From assembly GCA_900540635.1 (NCBI GenBank), contig UQGU01000002.1:80886-144885 (forward strand): a stretch of DNA of 64,000 bases, read 5' to 3'. This DNA comes from an uncultured Eubacteriales bacterium (GTDB lineage: Bacteria; Bacillota; Clostridia; Oscillospirales; Oscillospiraceae). Made by a program: the position numbers and the translations under genes. Shown one piece after another: positions 50,706 through 59,946 of the stretch (the first letter of the stretch is position 1; the number at the start of each line of letters is the position of its first letter). The notes beneath the pieces were generated by a model. The model did not search any database. It saw only the letters and a program-made list of their open reading frames with translations, and was not told the DNA's origin.

Positions 50706-52079
50706 ATGCGTAGAATTCAACGGGATATGCTGCATGGGCCCCTGGCTCTGCCGATTGTCTCCTATGCCGTTCCCATTATGCTGACCAGTGTGCTGCAGCT
50801 GTTGTTCAATGCCGCTGATCTGATCGTTGTGGGCAGATACTGCGGCAGCATCGCCGTGGCAGCGGTTGGCTCCACCGGCGCCATCATCAACCTGATCATC
50901 AATCTGTTTTTCGGCCTTTCCGTTGGCGCGGGCGTTGCCGTGGCCCATGGCATCGGCAGCCGGGAAGAGGAGACGGTGTTCCGCACCGTGCATACCGCAC
51001 TGCCAACGGCGGTGCTCAGCGGCCTGCTCCTGACGGCCATAGGTGTTCCGTTTGCTGCGGACATCCTGGAGGCAATGTCCACGCCTGAGGATGTGCTGCC
51101 TCTGGCCACCAAGTATATGCAGATCTATTTCCTGGGCATGACCTTGAATCTGGTCTATACCTTCTGCGCATCCATGGTCCGTGCCGCAGGGGACACGCAG
51201 ACGCCCTTGCTCATTCTGTCTGTGGCAGGTGTTTTGAACGTGATCCTGAACATCGTGTTCGTCAAGGGCTGTGGCATGAACGTAGACGGTGTGGCCTGGG
51301 CAACCATTATCGCCCAGGGCCTGTCTGCTGTGGCCATTGTTTATGTGATGACCAGACGAACCGATATGGTCCGGCTGCATTTGAAAAAGCTCCGTGTCTA
51401 TAAAGAGCCCCTGCTGAAGATGCTGCGCATCGGCATTCCGGCGGGTATCCAGAGCTCTATGTTCTCCGCCTCCAATGTGGTGATCCAGTCTGCGGTGAAC
51501 TCCTTCGGCGCCGTTGCCGTCTCCGGCAATGCAGCCGTTGCAAATCTGGAGGGGTTTGCCTATGTTATTGAGAATTCCTTCCACCAGACAGCAGTGAACT
51601 ATGTGGGCCAGAACAGTGCAGCCGGTCAGTTCGACCGGGTGAAGAAAATCTCCGGGCTGTGCATCCTCTATGCAGTGATCGCAGGCATCATCACAGGCGT
51701 GGGTATGAATCTGTTCTCCAGACAGCTGCTGGGCCTGTACATTACGGATTCTGAGGAGGCCATCGCCATTGGTGTGACCCGTATGGTCATCACGGTGCTG
51801 CCTTACTTCCTGTTCGGCATGCAGGATGTGGTCACCGGCATCCTGCGGGGCTTGGGGGCTTCCTTCCTGTCCATGATCATTACGGTGCTGGGCATCTGCG
51901 GCATTCGGATCCTGTGGATATACACCATCTTCCGCATCCCTGCATACCATACCCAGCAGTGCCTGTATATTTCCTACCCGCTGTCCTGGGTGCTGACCTT
52001 CATCGTCCAGATGATCGCCTTTGTGGTCGTGTTCCGCAAATGTGAGCGTCAGGCGAAAATGACCGTTGAGGAAGCATAA
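50706..52079 (+). CDS. MATE-family efflux transporter
   Basis: 457 aa with twelve membrane segments. First half: DMLHGPLALPIVSYAVPIMLTSVLQLLFNAADLIVVGRYCG. Second half: IGIPAGIQSSMFSASNVVIQSAVNSFG. It is only distantly like the MATE at 34305, so not a recent duplicate. Expected to be an Na+ or H+ coupled exporter of cationic compounds. MazG-like gene follows after 78 bases. Confidence 0.93.
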   Translation: MRRIQRDMLHGPLALPIVSYAVPIMLTSVLQLLFNAADLIVVGRYCGSIAVAAVGSTGAIINLIINLFFGLSVGAGVAVAHGIGSREEETVFRTVHTALPTAVLSGLLLTAIGVPFAADILEAMSTPEDVLPLATKYMQIYFLGMTLNLVYTFCASMVRAAGDTQTPLLILSVAGVLNVILNIVFVKGCGMNVDGVAWATIIAQGLSAVAIVYVMTRRTDMVRLHLKKLRVYKEPLLKMLRIGIPAGIQSSMFSASNVVIQSAVNSFGAVAVSGNAAVANLEGFAYVIENSFHQTAVNYVGQNSAAGQFDRVKKISGLCILYAVIAGIITGVGMNLFSRQLLGLYITDSEEAIAIGVTRMVITVLPYFLFGMQDVVTGILRGLGASFLSMIITVLGICGIRILWIYTIFRIPAYHTQQCLYISYPLSWVLTFIVQMIAFVVVFRKCERQAKMTVEEA

Positions 52080-52157
52080 ACTGCTTCTCAAATCGGATAT
52101 CAACTAGAATGTTATTTCGGGAAGGTACGAAATAATTCGGAATTTGCGGAGGAAATT

Positions 52158-52484
52158 ATGAGCGACTTCAGCATTCAAGAAATGCTTGCCATGCAGCGTA
52201 CATTGCGGGAAAAATATAAGGATAAATGGGAAGCAATTCGTCCGGAGGCAGGGAAACATAAATTGCTATGGATGGTCGGGGAAATAGGCGAAGTCGTAGA
52301 TATCGTTAAGAAGAACGGCGATGTGGAACCGCTGGAAAACAAGGATTTGCGAAAGCATCTTGTAGAAGAAATGGCAGACGTTCTGATGTATTACAACGAT
52401 GTTCTTCTTTGTTACGGAATCAGCGAAGAAGAACTGAAGGAAGCCTATACGACCAAATTCGAAAGAAATATGAAACGCTGGTAA
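52158..52484 (+). CDS. MazG-like nucleotide pyrophosphohydrolase
   Basis: 108 aa single-domain all-alpha NTP pyrophosphatase. The metal-binding EIGEVVDIVKK (ExxE) and the second motif EEMADVLMYYND (EExxD) are both present at normal spacing. The enzyme removes pyrophosphate from non-canonical or regulatory nucleotides. GGAGG site 6 bases before the ATG. More AT-rich than its neighbours, so possibly acquired. Confidence 0.87.
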   Translation: MSDFSIQEMLAMQRTLREKYKDKWEAIRPEAGKHKLLWMVGEIGEVVDIVKKNGDVEPLENKDLRKHLVEEMADVLMYYNDVLLCYGISEEELKEAYTTKFERNMKRW

Positions 52485-52610
52485 CGCGCGGTTTGCCGGG
52501 ATGAAAAACGAATAGACATAAAAATCCGACCGATGATCACACCGGTCGGATTCGTTTCATTTACGGTCATTCCGCCTTCTGCGGCGGCGGTTTTCAAATG
52601 GTCTGCGTTT

Positions 52611-54653
52611 TTATACCGTTCTTGCCCACTCTGTGACCAGCAGGCCGGGAACCATCCAAATGAGCTGATAGAGCAGAACCTTTTCAGGGGTCAGGATCTC
52701 TACGCTGCCCTGGAAGGCCAGAGCGAACATGATGAGAAGCCCCACAATACCCCCAAGAATGTGAACGATCAGGCCCAGGGCGCAGGCTTTCCTCAGCGCG
52801 TTGGCACCGGTGACGGGATAGACCAGACTGACCAGCTCGTCTCTTGTAGCCAGAGCCAGAACTTTGTCCTCCGGGTCCGGATGACGCTGAGACAGGGCCG
52901 CTTTGGTTGCCCGGTCCGGGAAGATCATCCGCCGGGTGTTGACGGAGAACTTGCTGTGCAGGAATTCCGCGGTCAGCATAAAGTCATCGGTCAGCATGAC
53001 GGGCTGGAGCTTCCGGGAGCCGTTGAGGGAGGTGAGACCGGCGGAGGTGGAGCGCATCTTGGCATAGGAAATGGCCACAACTGCGCTGAGCTTTCCGTTG
53101 ATGGCCATATAGACGGCCTGGGCAACGGTCGTGCCCTGGGGGATATCAACGTCCATACTCTGCAGGAAATCCAGACTCCCCAGCAGCACGGCTTCCCCGC
53201 GGATGATGCCGCCGACACCGCCGACACCGTAATCCCGAAATTCGGTGACAGGGTACTCGCTTCCACCCCGATTTTTCAGCATGTTCCGGAACAGAGGTAC
53301 CAGACCGCCGCCGGAAGCACCAATGAGGGAGGAGGCGTAGGAGAGGATCTGCTCAGGCTCCCGGTCCCCATAGAACTTGACGCCGTTGAGCTTGGTAGAG
53401 CCCAGGGGGAACAGGTCTTCGTCCTTCAGCGGGAAGCAGGCCTTGCCCCGCAGCCCCACAACGCCCTGCCAGCCGCAGAGCACGGAGCCGACCATGTGCA
53501 GCCGGTTCTCCAGAATGGCGGTGGGACGGGTCAGCGAAACAAAGAAGCTGGCAGGTACGGCGGCAAACAGCGAGATGGACAAAACCTGAAAGGCCAGGCT
53601 CTCGTTATAGCGCATCCCTGCAAGAACGGCCAGACCAATACAGGCGGCCATAGCCAGCAGGCAGTAAATACTCTGAATCGTTTCGGGTGCAGAAGCTTTG
53701 GTATAGGTATTTGTGAAGTCGTCTACATCGCCTTCCCCCCGCAGCAAGACGGGCTTTCCGTCGATATAGTCCTTTTCTTTGACAATGCTGCGCAGATGGG
53801 TGGCTTTGCGCAGCGTGTCCATTTGCAGGGTCTCCGTGGAACGGCGGTGATACCGGCCGAACAGTGCAAAGGTCATTTGCAGGGCAAATCCGGAGCAGCA
53901 GGGCACCCGCAGCTCCTGGAGGCAGTAGTAAGCATCCACGCAGCAGGCAATCAGGGTGAAGCTCAGGAAGGTATTTATGGTAAAGCGGCCGTGGAGAAGT
54001 TCGCCCAGGCCGTCCAGAAGCTGATGGCAGCCAAGCAGAGCGGATATAAACATCGCCAGCACCTGCGTAAAAATCACAAACCGCAGCCGGTTGTCCGGAA
54101 CCATGCCCATAGAGAACATGACGGCAGATCCGGCGCAGAAGGCCACTACCAGCAGATTCAGTACAATGGCGATCTGCAGGCTGAATACGCCCTGATCGGA
54201 AAGCTCGTAATACCGTTTTTCCGGACCGGCAATGAGCTTCCGCTTCAGTTCCCGCAGATCGCTGCGGAAGGGAATGGGCTCCTGGGCGGGAGCAGCCGTC
54301 TCCGGTTCCGCAGCTTCCTCGGCTGCGGCTGCAAGAGGCTCCTCAATGCGTATGGTCTGCTCTGCGCCGGGTGCTGCCGCTGCCTTTTCCGCGTCTGACG
54401 GGGCCGGGGAAAAAATCCTCGTTTCGGAAAGGGAAGAGGGCTGCTCTTCGCCCGGCTCTTCGCCGAAATCCTGAAGGATCTGGCTCAGCTCCTGGTCAAA
54501 TGCCTCAATGTCCCCGGTCTCCGGGGCAATCCCGGGGGCGTCTTCCGGAGGGGCATCCTCAGGGTCGGTATGAAATTCGTTCAGAATGGCGTCCAGGTCA
54601 AATTCCTGGAGCTCGTCCAGTTCTTCCTGGTCGCGTTTTTCTTCGTTGTCCAT
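52611..54653 (-). CDS. P-type-ATPase-like membrane protein lacking all catalytic motifs
   Basis: 680 aa from the ATG at 54651-54653, which has GGAGG 6 bases upstream; an ATG 7 codons earlier overlaps the rlmB stop. Residues 1-140 are acidic and disordered. Eight membrane segments follow at about 157-182, 190-208, 224-244, 252-268, 327-346, 352-375, 622-646 and 658-676, the P1B-ATPase layout. The soluble part aligns with a P-type N/P domain (YGVGGVGGIIRGEAVLLGS, VYMAINGKLSAVVAIS, VYPVTGANALRKAC), but DKTGT is replaced by DEDLFPLG (411-418), TGD by TDD (555-557), and no TGES or GDGxND is present. Likely a regulatory or structural pseudoenzyme. Confidence 0.75.
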   Translation of the reverse strand: MDNEEKRDQEELDELQEFDLDAILNEFHTDPEDAPPEDAPGIAPETGDIEAFDQELSQILQDFGEEPGEEQPSSLSETRIFSPAPSDAEKAAAAPGAEQTIRIEEPLAAAAEEAAEPETAAPAQEPIPFRSDLRELKRKLIAGPEKRYYELSDQGVFSLQIAIVLNLLVVAFCAGSAVMFSMGMVPDNRLRFVIFTQVLAMFISALLGCHQLLDGLGELLHGRFTINTFLSFTLIACCVDAYYCLQELRVPCCSGFALQMTFALFGRYHRRSTETLQMDTLRKATHLRSIVKEKDYIDGKPVLLRGEGDVDDFTNTYTKASAPETIQSIYCLLAMAACIGLAVLAGMRYNESLAFQVLSISLFAAVPASFFVSLTRPTAILENRLHMVGSVLCGWQGVVGLRGKACFPLKDEDLFPLGSTKLNGVKFYGDREPEQILSYASSLIGASGGGLVPLFRNMLKNRGGSEYPVTEFRDYGVGGVGGIIRGEAVLLGSLDFLQSMDVDIPQGTTVAQAVYMAINGKLSAVVAISYAKMRSTSAGLTSLNGSRKLQPVMLTDDFMLTAEFLHSKFSVNTRRMIFPDRATKAALSQRHPDPEDKVLALATRDELVSLVYPVTGANALRKACALGLIVHILGGIVGLLIMFALAFQGSVEILTPEKVLLYQLIWMVPGLLVTEWARTV

Positions 54654-54670
54654 AGGGTCCTCCAAATGGG

Positions 54671-55474
54671 TCATCCGAGGCGCTGACGCACGGCCTCATA
54701 TAATAGAATGGAAGCGGCGGCGGAGGCGTTCAGAGAGCTGATCCTTCCGGCCATGGGAATGGAGACGATGACATCGCAGTTCTTCCGGACAAGTTGGCTC
54801 ATGCCCACGCCTTCATTGCCGATGACGATGGCCGCAGGGCCCTTCAGATCGGCCTTATACATGGGGATGGCCCCCTCGGCTGCGGTCCCGAAAATCCACA
54901 CGCCCTTGTCCTTCAATTCCTGCATGGCAGCGTTGATGTTGCTGACTCTTGCCACCTTCATGTACTCCATGGCACCGGCAGAGGCTTTGGCGACCGTTGC
55001 GGTCAGGCCGACGCTGCGGCGCTTGGGAATAATCACACCGTGGGCCCCGGCGCATTCGGCGGAACGGAGAATGGCACCTAAGTTGTGGGGGTCGGACAGC
55101 TCGTCGCAGATGACGATCAGCGGGGCTTCTCCGCGGCTGGCGGCTTCTTCCAGAATGTCGTCAATGGAATAGTATTCGTGGGCGGCAGCCAGAGCAATCA
55201 CACCCTGGTGGGACCGGGTGAAGGACATGGCGTCCAGCTTCCGGCGGTCTACAGGCACAATGACGGCGCCGGCCTCCTTGGCCTGGGCGGCCAGACGCTG
55301 CAAACTTTTGTCCGTATCGCCGGAGGCGATGAAGAGCTTGTCGATGGTCCGCCCGCTTTTCAGGGCTTCGGCGATGGCATTGCGGCCTTCCAGCTGGCCC
55401 TCGGTTTCCTCTGCGGGCTGCTGGGCTTCGCTTCGCTGCGCGCGGCGATTTCCGCGGTCATTTCTATCATACAT
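54671..55474 (-). CDS. rlmB: 23S rRNA (guanosine-2'-O)-methyltransferase, TrmH/RlmB family
   Basis: 267 aa. The N-terminal substrate-binding domain follows a basic Gln/Arg-rich leader of about 28 residues (LEGRNAIAEALKSGRTIDKLFIA). The SPOUT domain has ICDELSDPHNLGAILRSAECAGAHGVII, AIVIGNEGVGMSQLV and the final SLNASAAASILLYE, all knot motifs. It methylates the ribose of a guanosine in 23S rRNA (G2251 for RlmB). The P-type-ATPase-like gene follows closely and is probably co-transcribed. Confidence 0.93.
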   Translation of the reverse strand: MYDRNDRGNRRAQRSEAQQPAEETEGQLEGRNAIAEALKSGRTIDKLFIASGDTDKSLQRLAAQAKEAGAVIVPVDRRKLDAMSFTRSHQGVIALAAAHEYYSIDDILEEAASRGEAPLIVICDELSDPHNLGAILRSAECAGAHGVIIPKRRSVGLTATVAKASAGAMEYMKVARVSNINAAMQELKDKGVWIFGTAAEGAIPMYKADLKGPAAIVIGNEGVGMSQLVRKNCDVIVSIPMAGRISSLNASAAASILLYEAVRQRLG

Positions 55475-55524
55475 ATCGGTTCATCTCCCGTTACATTTCA
55501 TAAGTGTTTGAAACAATATTCTGT

Positions 55525-55553
55525 ATTATAGCAGATTTTTTTCCGTTCCACAA
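55525..55553 (-). promoter_or_regulatory. promoter of rlmB
   Basis: Minus strand: TTGTGG (55548-55553), 17-base spacer, TATAAT (55525-55530) with extended TGC. Confidence 0.72.
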
Positions 55554-55626
55554 CTCTTATTTTTCAAAATGGACGGGGAATGGGGCATATTCACAGAAAA
55601 TTTACCCCAAAGACGGGAATCATTCG

Positions 55627-55655
55627 TTGCGTACAGTGCAAAAATGTGATATGAT
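55627..55655 (+). promoter_or_regulatory. promoter of ftsH
   Basis: TTGCGT (55627-55632), 17-base spacer, TATGAT (55650-55655) with extended TGA. Confidence 0.7.
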
Positions 55656-55692
55656 ACCCTGTAAGAACAGCCCTGAGGAGGCATAGAATCGA

Positions 55693-57603
55693 ATGAGTTA
55701 TGAACAAAAGGACGAGCCCAACGAAAAAAAGCCCGGTGGGAACAATCCCAAGAAGAATTTCTGGACGCCGCTGATCATTGCGCTGGCCCTGGTACTGCTG
55801 TTTGGCTGGATCTATAATATGGTGTCCGACAGCCAGTATACGGAGACGACCTATGCGGATTTTTACACTGCCATGGAGAATCATCAGCTGGCCGAGGTCC
55901 AGCGCCGGGGCAGCCGCATCTATTATCTGACCAAGGAAGAGGCAGCCAAGCCGGCCACCGAACAGAAGGCCTGCTATACCGGCATGCCTTCCGGCGACTG
56001 GCTGTCTATGTATAATGAGCTTGTAGCCCAGGGCGTCATTTCCGATTGGCAGGTCCAGGAAGACAACTCCATGATCATGATGATCCTGTACTATGGCATT
56101 ACCGTTGCCGTTCTGTTCCTGTTTATGCGCACCCTGACCAAGCGAATGGGCGGCGACGGCATGATGGGCGGTTTTGGCAAGAGCAAGGCCAAGGTTTATA
56201 TGGAGAAGCAGACCGGCATCACCTTTAAGGATGTGGCCGGACAGGATGAAGCCAAGGAATCTTTGAAGGAGATCATCGACTTCCTGCACAACCCCCAGAA
56301 GTATGCCGAAATCGGCGCACGTCTGCCCAAGGGTGCACTGTTGGTGGGCTCTCCCGGTACCGGCAAGACATTGCTTGCCAAGGCTGTGGCCGGTGAAGCG
56401 GATGTGCCTTTCTTCTCCATCTCCGGCTCCGACTTTGTGGAGATGTTTGTGGGCATGGGTGCAAGCCGCGTCCGGGACCTGTTCCAACAGGCGGCCAAGG
56501 TGGCGCCGTGCATCATTTTCATTGATGAGATCGATGCGGTTGGCCGTGCCCGTGACAACCGGTACGGCAACAATTCCGAGCAGGAGCAGACATTGAATCA
56601 GCTGCTCAGCGAGATCGATGGCTTTGAACCCTCCAAGGGCATTGTCTGCCTGGCTGCCACCAACCGGCCCGAGATCCTGGACAAAGCCCTGCTGCGTCCC
56701 GGCCGTTTTGACCGCCGGATCATTGTGGACCGGCCCAATTACCAGGGGCGTCTGGATACGCTGAAGGTCCATACCCGGAAGATCAAGCTTTCCGAGGATG
56801 TGGATTTGAAGAAGATCGCCCAGGCCACTGCTGGCGCCGTCGGTGCGGACCTGGCAAACCTGGTCAATGAAGCGGCTCTGCGGGCTGTGCGGATGGGCCG
56901 GAAGGCCGTCAATCAGGAGGACCTGCTGGTTTCCTTTGAGACGGTCATAGCAGGCTCCGAAAAGAAGAATACCGTGCTCACCGAGACGGAGAAGCGGCTG
57001 GTTGCCTACCACGAGGTGGGGCATGCCCTGGTTTCCGCTCTGGAGAAGCATGCCCAGCCTGTTTCCAAGATCACCATCGTGCCCCACACCTCCGGCGCAC
57101 TGGGCTATACCATGTACCTGCCTGAGGAGGAGAAGTTCCTCTCCACCCGGGAGGAGCTGGAGGTGGAGCTGAAGAGCCTGGTGGGCGGCCGTGCTGCCGA
57201 GCAGCTGGTCTTCGGTGCCCAGACCACCGGCGCTGCCAACGATCTGCAGCGGGCCACCTCTCTGGCCCGGAACATGGTCAGCCAGTACGGCATGAGCAAG
57301 GAACTGGGCCTGATGACCACCGCCTCCGTGCAGAACAGCTATCTGGACGGCCAGGCCTATATGGACTGCTCTCAGGATACGGCAGCCCAGGTGGACAAGG
57401 AGGTCCAGAAGCTTCTGGATGGTGCTTTCGCCGACGCAGCGAAGATCTTGCGGGACCACCGGGCGCTGCTGGATGAGATCTCCGAGTATCTGCTGGTCAA
57501 GGAGACCATTACCGGTGAGGAACTCATGGCCTATGTGAACGCGGAAAACGGGGAAAAGCCCGCTGAAGAAGAAAAGAAAGCGGAAGAAACGGAAAATCAG
57601 TAA
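55693..57603 (+). CDS. ftsH: ATP-dependent zinc metalloprotease FtsH
   Basis: 636 aa. Membrane helices at about 24-43 and 127-146 enclose a periplasmic-side loop. The AAA domain has Walker A GSPGTGKT (219-226), Walker [10 protein letters not shown], and the second region of homology [19 protein letters not shown]. The M41 zinc site is HEVGH (440-444), with the third ligand in the [12 protein letters not shown] segment. The C-terminus is acidic. It degrades misassembled membrane proteins and short-lived regulators. The LRR gene follows after 24 bases. Confidence 0.97.
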   Translation: MSYEQKDEPNEKKPGGNNPKKNFWTPLIIALALVLLFGWIYNMVSDSQYTETTYADFYTAMENHQLAEVQRRGSRIYYLTKEEAAKPATEQKACYTGMPSGDWLSMYNELVAQGVISDWQVQEDNSMIMMILYYGITVAVLFLFMRTLTKRMGGDGMMGGFGKSKAKVYMEKQTGITFKDVAGQDEAKESLKEIIDFLHNPQKYAEIGARLPKGALLVGSPGTGKTLLAKAVAGEADVPFFSISGSDFVEMFVGMGASRVRDLFQQAAKVAPCIIFIDEIDAVGRARDNRYGNNSEQEQTLNQLLSEIDGFEPSKGIVCLAATNRPEILDKALLRPGRFDRRIIVDRPNYQGRLDTLKVHTRKIKLSEDVDLKKIAQATAGAVGADLANLVNEAALRAVRMGRKAVNQEDLLVSFETVIAGSEKKNTVLTETEKRLVAYHEVGHALVSALEKHAQPVSKITIVPHTSGALGYTMYLPEEEKFLSTREELEVELKSLVGGRAAEQLVFGAQTTGAANDLQRATSLARNMVSQYGMSKELGLMTTASVQNSYLDGQAYMDCSQDTAAQVDKEVQKLLDGAFADAAKILRDHRALLDEISEYLLVKETITGEELMAYVNAENGEKPAEEEKKAEETENQ

Positions 57604-57627
57604 ATCGAGAAAGAGAGCGGTGTCTGA

Positions 57628-59403
57628 ATGATGAAAAAGGCGCTTTGTGTTCTGCTTTGTGCCGCACTGCTGCTGGGGCTGCCCTTCGCTGCCGGTGCAG
57701 AGACGGCGGAGGCTGTTTCCTGGTCTCTGGAGGGAAATGTGCTGTGCATTTCCGGAGAAATAGAAGCAGCGGAGGTCTATCCCTGGGCGGATGGGGCGAA
57801 CAGCGTGACGACCCTGCGCATCAGCGACGGGGTCACGGAGATCCCTGCAGGCGCTTTTCGGAATTTCGTGGCCCTGCAGTATGTGACCATCCCGCAAACG
57901 CTGCGCTATATTGGCGACAGCGCTTTCGAGAATTGTGCGCTGCTGCGCTGGGTCAGAATGCCGGACAGCCTGATCGGCATTGGCGAAAGGGCCTTTGCCG
58001 GGTGCACAAAGCTGTCCGCCGTATATCTGCCGGAGCGCGTAGCCTGGATCGGCGACCGGGCCTTCGATGCGACGGTCGTGGTGAATTGCAGTGCCAATTC
58101 AGCCGGACAGGACTATATCGCGGACAACGGCGGTACATATCGGCAGACCGGGACCCATACCTTGGCTTCTGCTAAGGGAAACTGGGGGGAAAACGGCACC
58201 TGGACCCTGGAGAATGGGACGCTGACCCTGTCCGGAAGCGGCGAGGTGACCTGCGGTACGGACGGCCGCTATCCCTGGGATGCCTACCGGGCGGATATTC
58301 AGACCGTTGAGTTGGGAGCCGGAATTACCGCTTTGGGCAAGGATGCCTTTGCACTTTGCAGAAAGCTGGAAAAAATCACCTTTCCGGCATCCATTGAAAC
58401 CGTGGATGAGGCGGCATTGGACGGCCGGGCAGAAATTGTCGGCTATGCCGGAACCGCTGCGCAGACCTTTGCAGAAAACCGTGGGCTGACCTTCACGGCC
58501 GTTGAAGCCGGGGAGACGCCGGAAGAGGCCGTTCCTGCCGAGACCGTCGGAGAGGATACTGCATCCGAGACCGCGGGAACGGAAGAGAGCGTTCCTGCGG
58601 CAAGCGGTGCGGAAGAGCAGATTCCCGCTGAGACGGAAGCAGCGAAAGAAACTTCCGGCACCGAGCCGGAAGAGACGGTTTCTGCCGAAACGGAACCGGA
58701 AACTGCACCCGTTGAACCGGAAGTGACGGAAGCTGCCGATACACAGCCGGAAAATCAGACCGATCCCACCGAAACCGGGGCGGCCGAGGAATCCACAGAG
58801 CCGACAGAGAAAACGCCCGAGGAGCCGAAAAAGGAGCCGGTGCTCTCTGTAGAGACCGTTACAGCCCAGCCGGGACAGACAGTGCAGCTGACCGTTTCCC
58901 TTACGGATAATCCCGGCCTTTGCGGATTGTATTTCGGCATTGATTATGACCGCTCCAAGCTTACCCTGGAGGATTACAGCTGTCCCAACGAAAGCTTTGC
59001 TCAGGGGGACTGGATGGTAGGCGTTGGCCAGGAGGAGCGGGCTGTCTGGCTCCAGCCGGATCTGACGGAAGCAGAGGGGGAGATTCTGACGCTGACCTTC
59101 CGGGTGGCTTCCGATGCCGGGACGGGGGATATTGCGGTGTCCCTGACGGATATTACCGGAGTGGATGACCGGGCGACCAGTGTGCGCATTGCCGGAAATG
59201 CAGGCGGCGTCACGGTTGCTCTGGGCCTGCCCGGTGATATCAACGGTGACGGAAAGGTGTCCTCTGCAGACCTGCTGCGGCTGCGCCGCTACCTGGCGGG
59301 GCAGGCCGTGACTGCGGAGACAGGAAACGCGGACCTGAACAGTGACGGCAGGGTAGACCTTCAGGACCTGATGCTGCTGCAAATACTGCTGACAGGAAAA
59401 TAA
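57628..59403 (+). CDS. secreted BspA-like LRR protein with cohesin and dockerin modules
   Basis: 591 aa. Signal peptide at 1-23 (ALCVLLCAALLLGLPFAAGA). Residues about 45-150 and 190-290 carry BspA-type leucine-rich repeats (ISDGVTEIPAGAFRNFVALQYVTIPQ). Residues 293-403 are a Glu/Thr/Pro-rich linker. Residues 405-530 look like a type I cohesin fold (VETVTAQPGQTVQLTVSLTD ... FGIDYDRSKLTLEDYS). Residues 534-590 are a dockerin with two calcium loops (GDINGDGKVSSADLLRLRRYL and ADLNSDGRVDLQDLMLLQ). It is probably displayed or assembled at the surface through cohesin-dockerin pairing. Confidence 0.85.
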   Translation: MMKKALCVLLCAALLLGLPFAAGAETAEAVSWSLEGNVLCISGEIEAAEVYPWADGANSVTTLRISDGVTEIPAGAFRNFVALQYVTIPQTLRYIGDSAFENCALLRWVRMPDSLIGIGERAFAGCTKLSAVYLPERVAWIGDRAFDATVVVNCSANSAGQDYIADNGGTYRQTGTHTLASAKGNWGENGTWTLENGTLTLSGSGEVTCGTDGRYPWDAYRADIQTVELGAGITALGKDAFALCRKLEKITFPASIETVDEAALDGRAEIVGYAGTAAQTFAENRGLTFTAVEAGETPEEAVPAETVGEDTASETAGTEESVPAASGAEEQIPAETEAAKETSGTEPEETVSAETEPETAPVEPEVTEAADTQPENQTDPTETGAAEESTEPTEKTPEEPKKEPVLSVETVTAQPGQTVQLTVSLTDNPGLCGLYFGIDYDRSKLTLEDYSCPNESFAQGDWMVGVGQEERAVWLQPDLTEAEGEILTLTFRVASDAGTGDIAVSLTDITGVDDRATSVRIAGNAGGVTVALGLPGDINGDGKVSSADLLRLRRYLAGQAVTAETGNADLNSDGRVDLQDLMLLQILLTGK

Positions 59404-59418
59404 AAAAGAGAATATGCA

Positions 59419-59456
59419 AAAATGGGCGGCCCCAAAAGGACCGCCCATTTTCGCCT
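59419..59456 (+). terminator. terminator of the LRR gene
   Basis: 11-base perfect stem (59419-59429 with 59441-59451) ending in TTTT. Confidence 0.78.
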
Positions 59457-59466
59457 TCTGCATAGC

Positions 59467-59506
59467 AAAGAGCCGCAGCCCGTAAAACAGGAAGCTGCGG
59501 CTCTTT
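59467..59506 (-). terminator. terminator of the split tRNA-Arg gene
   Basis: 13-base perfect stem (59494-59506 with 59467-59479) directly after the CCA end on the minus strand. Its survival shows this is the host side of the tRNA locus. Confidence 0.75.
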
Positions 59507-59550
59507 GGCACCCCAAATTGGATTCGAACCAACGACCTTCCGCTTAGGAG
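59506..59550 (-). other. 3' half of tRNA-Arg(CCT), attachment-site scar (att)
   Basis: On the minus strand, from position 59550: anticodon loop CTCCTAA (anticodon CCT at 59548-59546), stem GCGGA, variable AGGTC, T-arm GTTGG-TTCGAAT-CCAAT, acceptor 3' strand TTGGGGT, discriminator G and CCA (59508-59506). The 5' half is missing: the bases before the loop (GTCTA) do not pair with GCGGA. The break in the anticodon loop is where tyrosine integrases commonly cross over, and an integrase gene lies 0.8 kb away. The intact tRNA should be at the far end of the element, outside the window. Confidence 0.82.
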
Positions 59551-59946
59551 TAGACCCGATACGACATCGGGAAGTGGCATCTAATGCTTAAAAATGCTTG
59601 GAAATACAAGGTTTTTCAGCATTTCAAATCCCATCTGATACTACGCTGTGATAGCTAATTCAGAGGGATTTTACACCGTCCGATTGGCTCGAAATTAGCA
59701 AGTCTTTCGATTTTTGGTGGACGTTGCAAGTGCAAGTAAATGTCACTATGTAACTTCTCGTGATGCGAAATGATAGGAAATCCTATTCATTCTCGTGTGA
59801 GGGTGCGGGTGTCCTTAGACACAGATTTCAGTCTGTTTTATATATCATTTCAAAATGAATTTTTCAACCAGAATTATTAAGAATTTCAAAGGTTTTTCAG
59901 ACTCAATGATTCTATGTAATTTAGACCCGCCGAAGCAGGTCTTTTT
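59551..59946. other. non-coding left end of the integrated element
   Basis: No gene seen in 396 AT-rich bases. Contents: a CCCGAT/ATCGGG hairpin next to the att junction (59555-59571); a 12-base direct repeat AAGGTTTTTCAG (59608-59619 and 59889-59900); three ATTTCAAA copies; a dyad ATAGGA-AA-TCCTAT (59773-59786); and a terminator-like hairpin AGACCCGC/GCAGGTCT followed by T7 on the plus strand (59923-59949). The repeats could be integrase or excisionase arm sites. Confidence 0.6.

Noticed and set aside
49878..52103. 741-codon minus-strand open frame
   Set aside because: Covers the TPM gene, a terminator, a perfect promoter and MATE in antisense; His/Gln-rich product.
55591..57897. 768-codon minus-strand open frame
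   Set aside because: Antisense to ftsH and its promoter.
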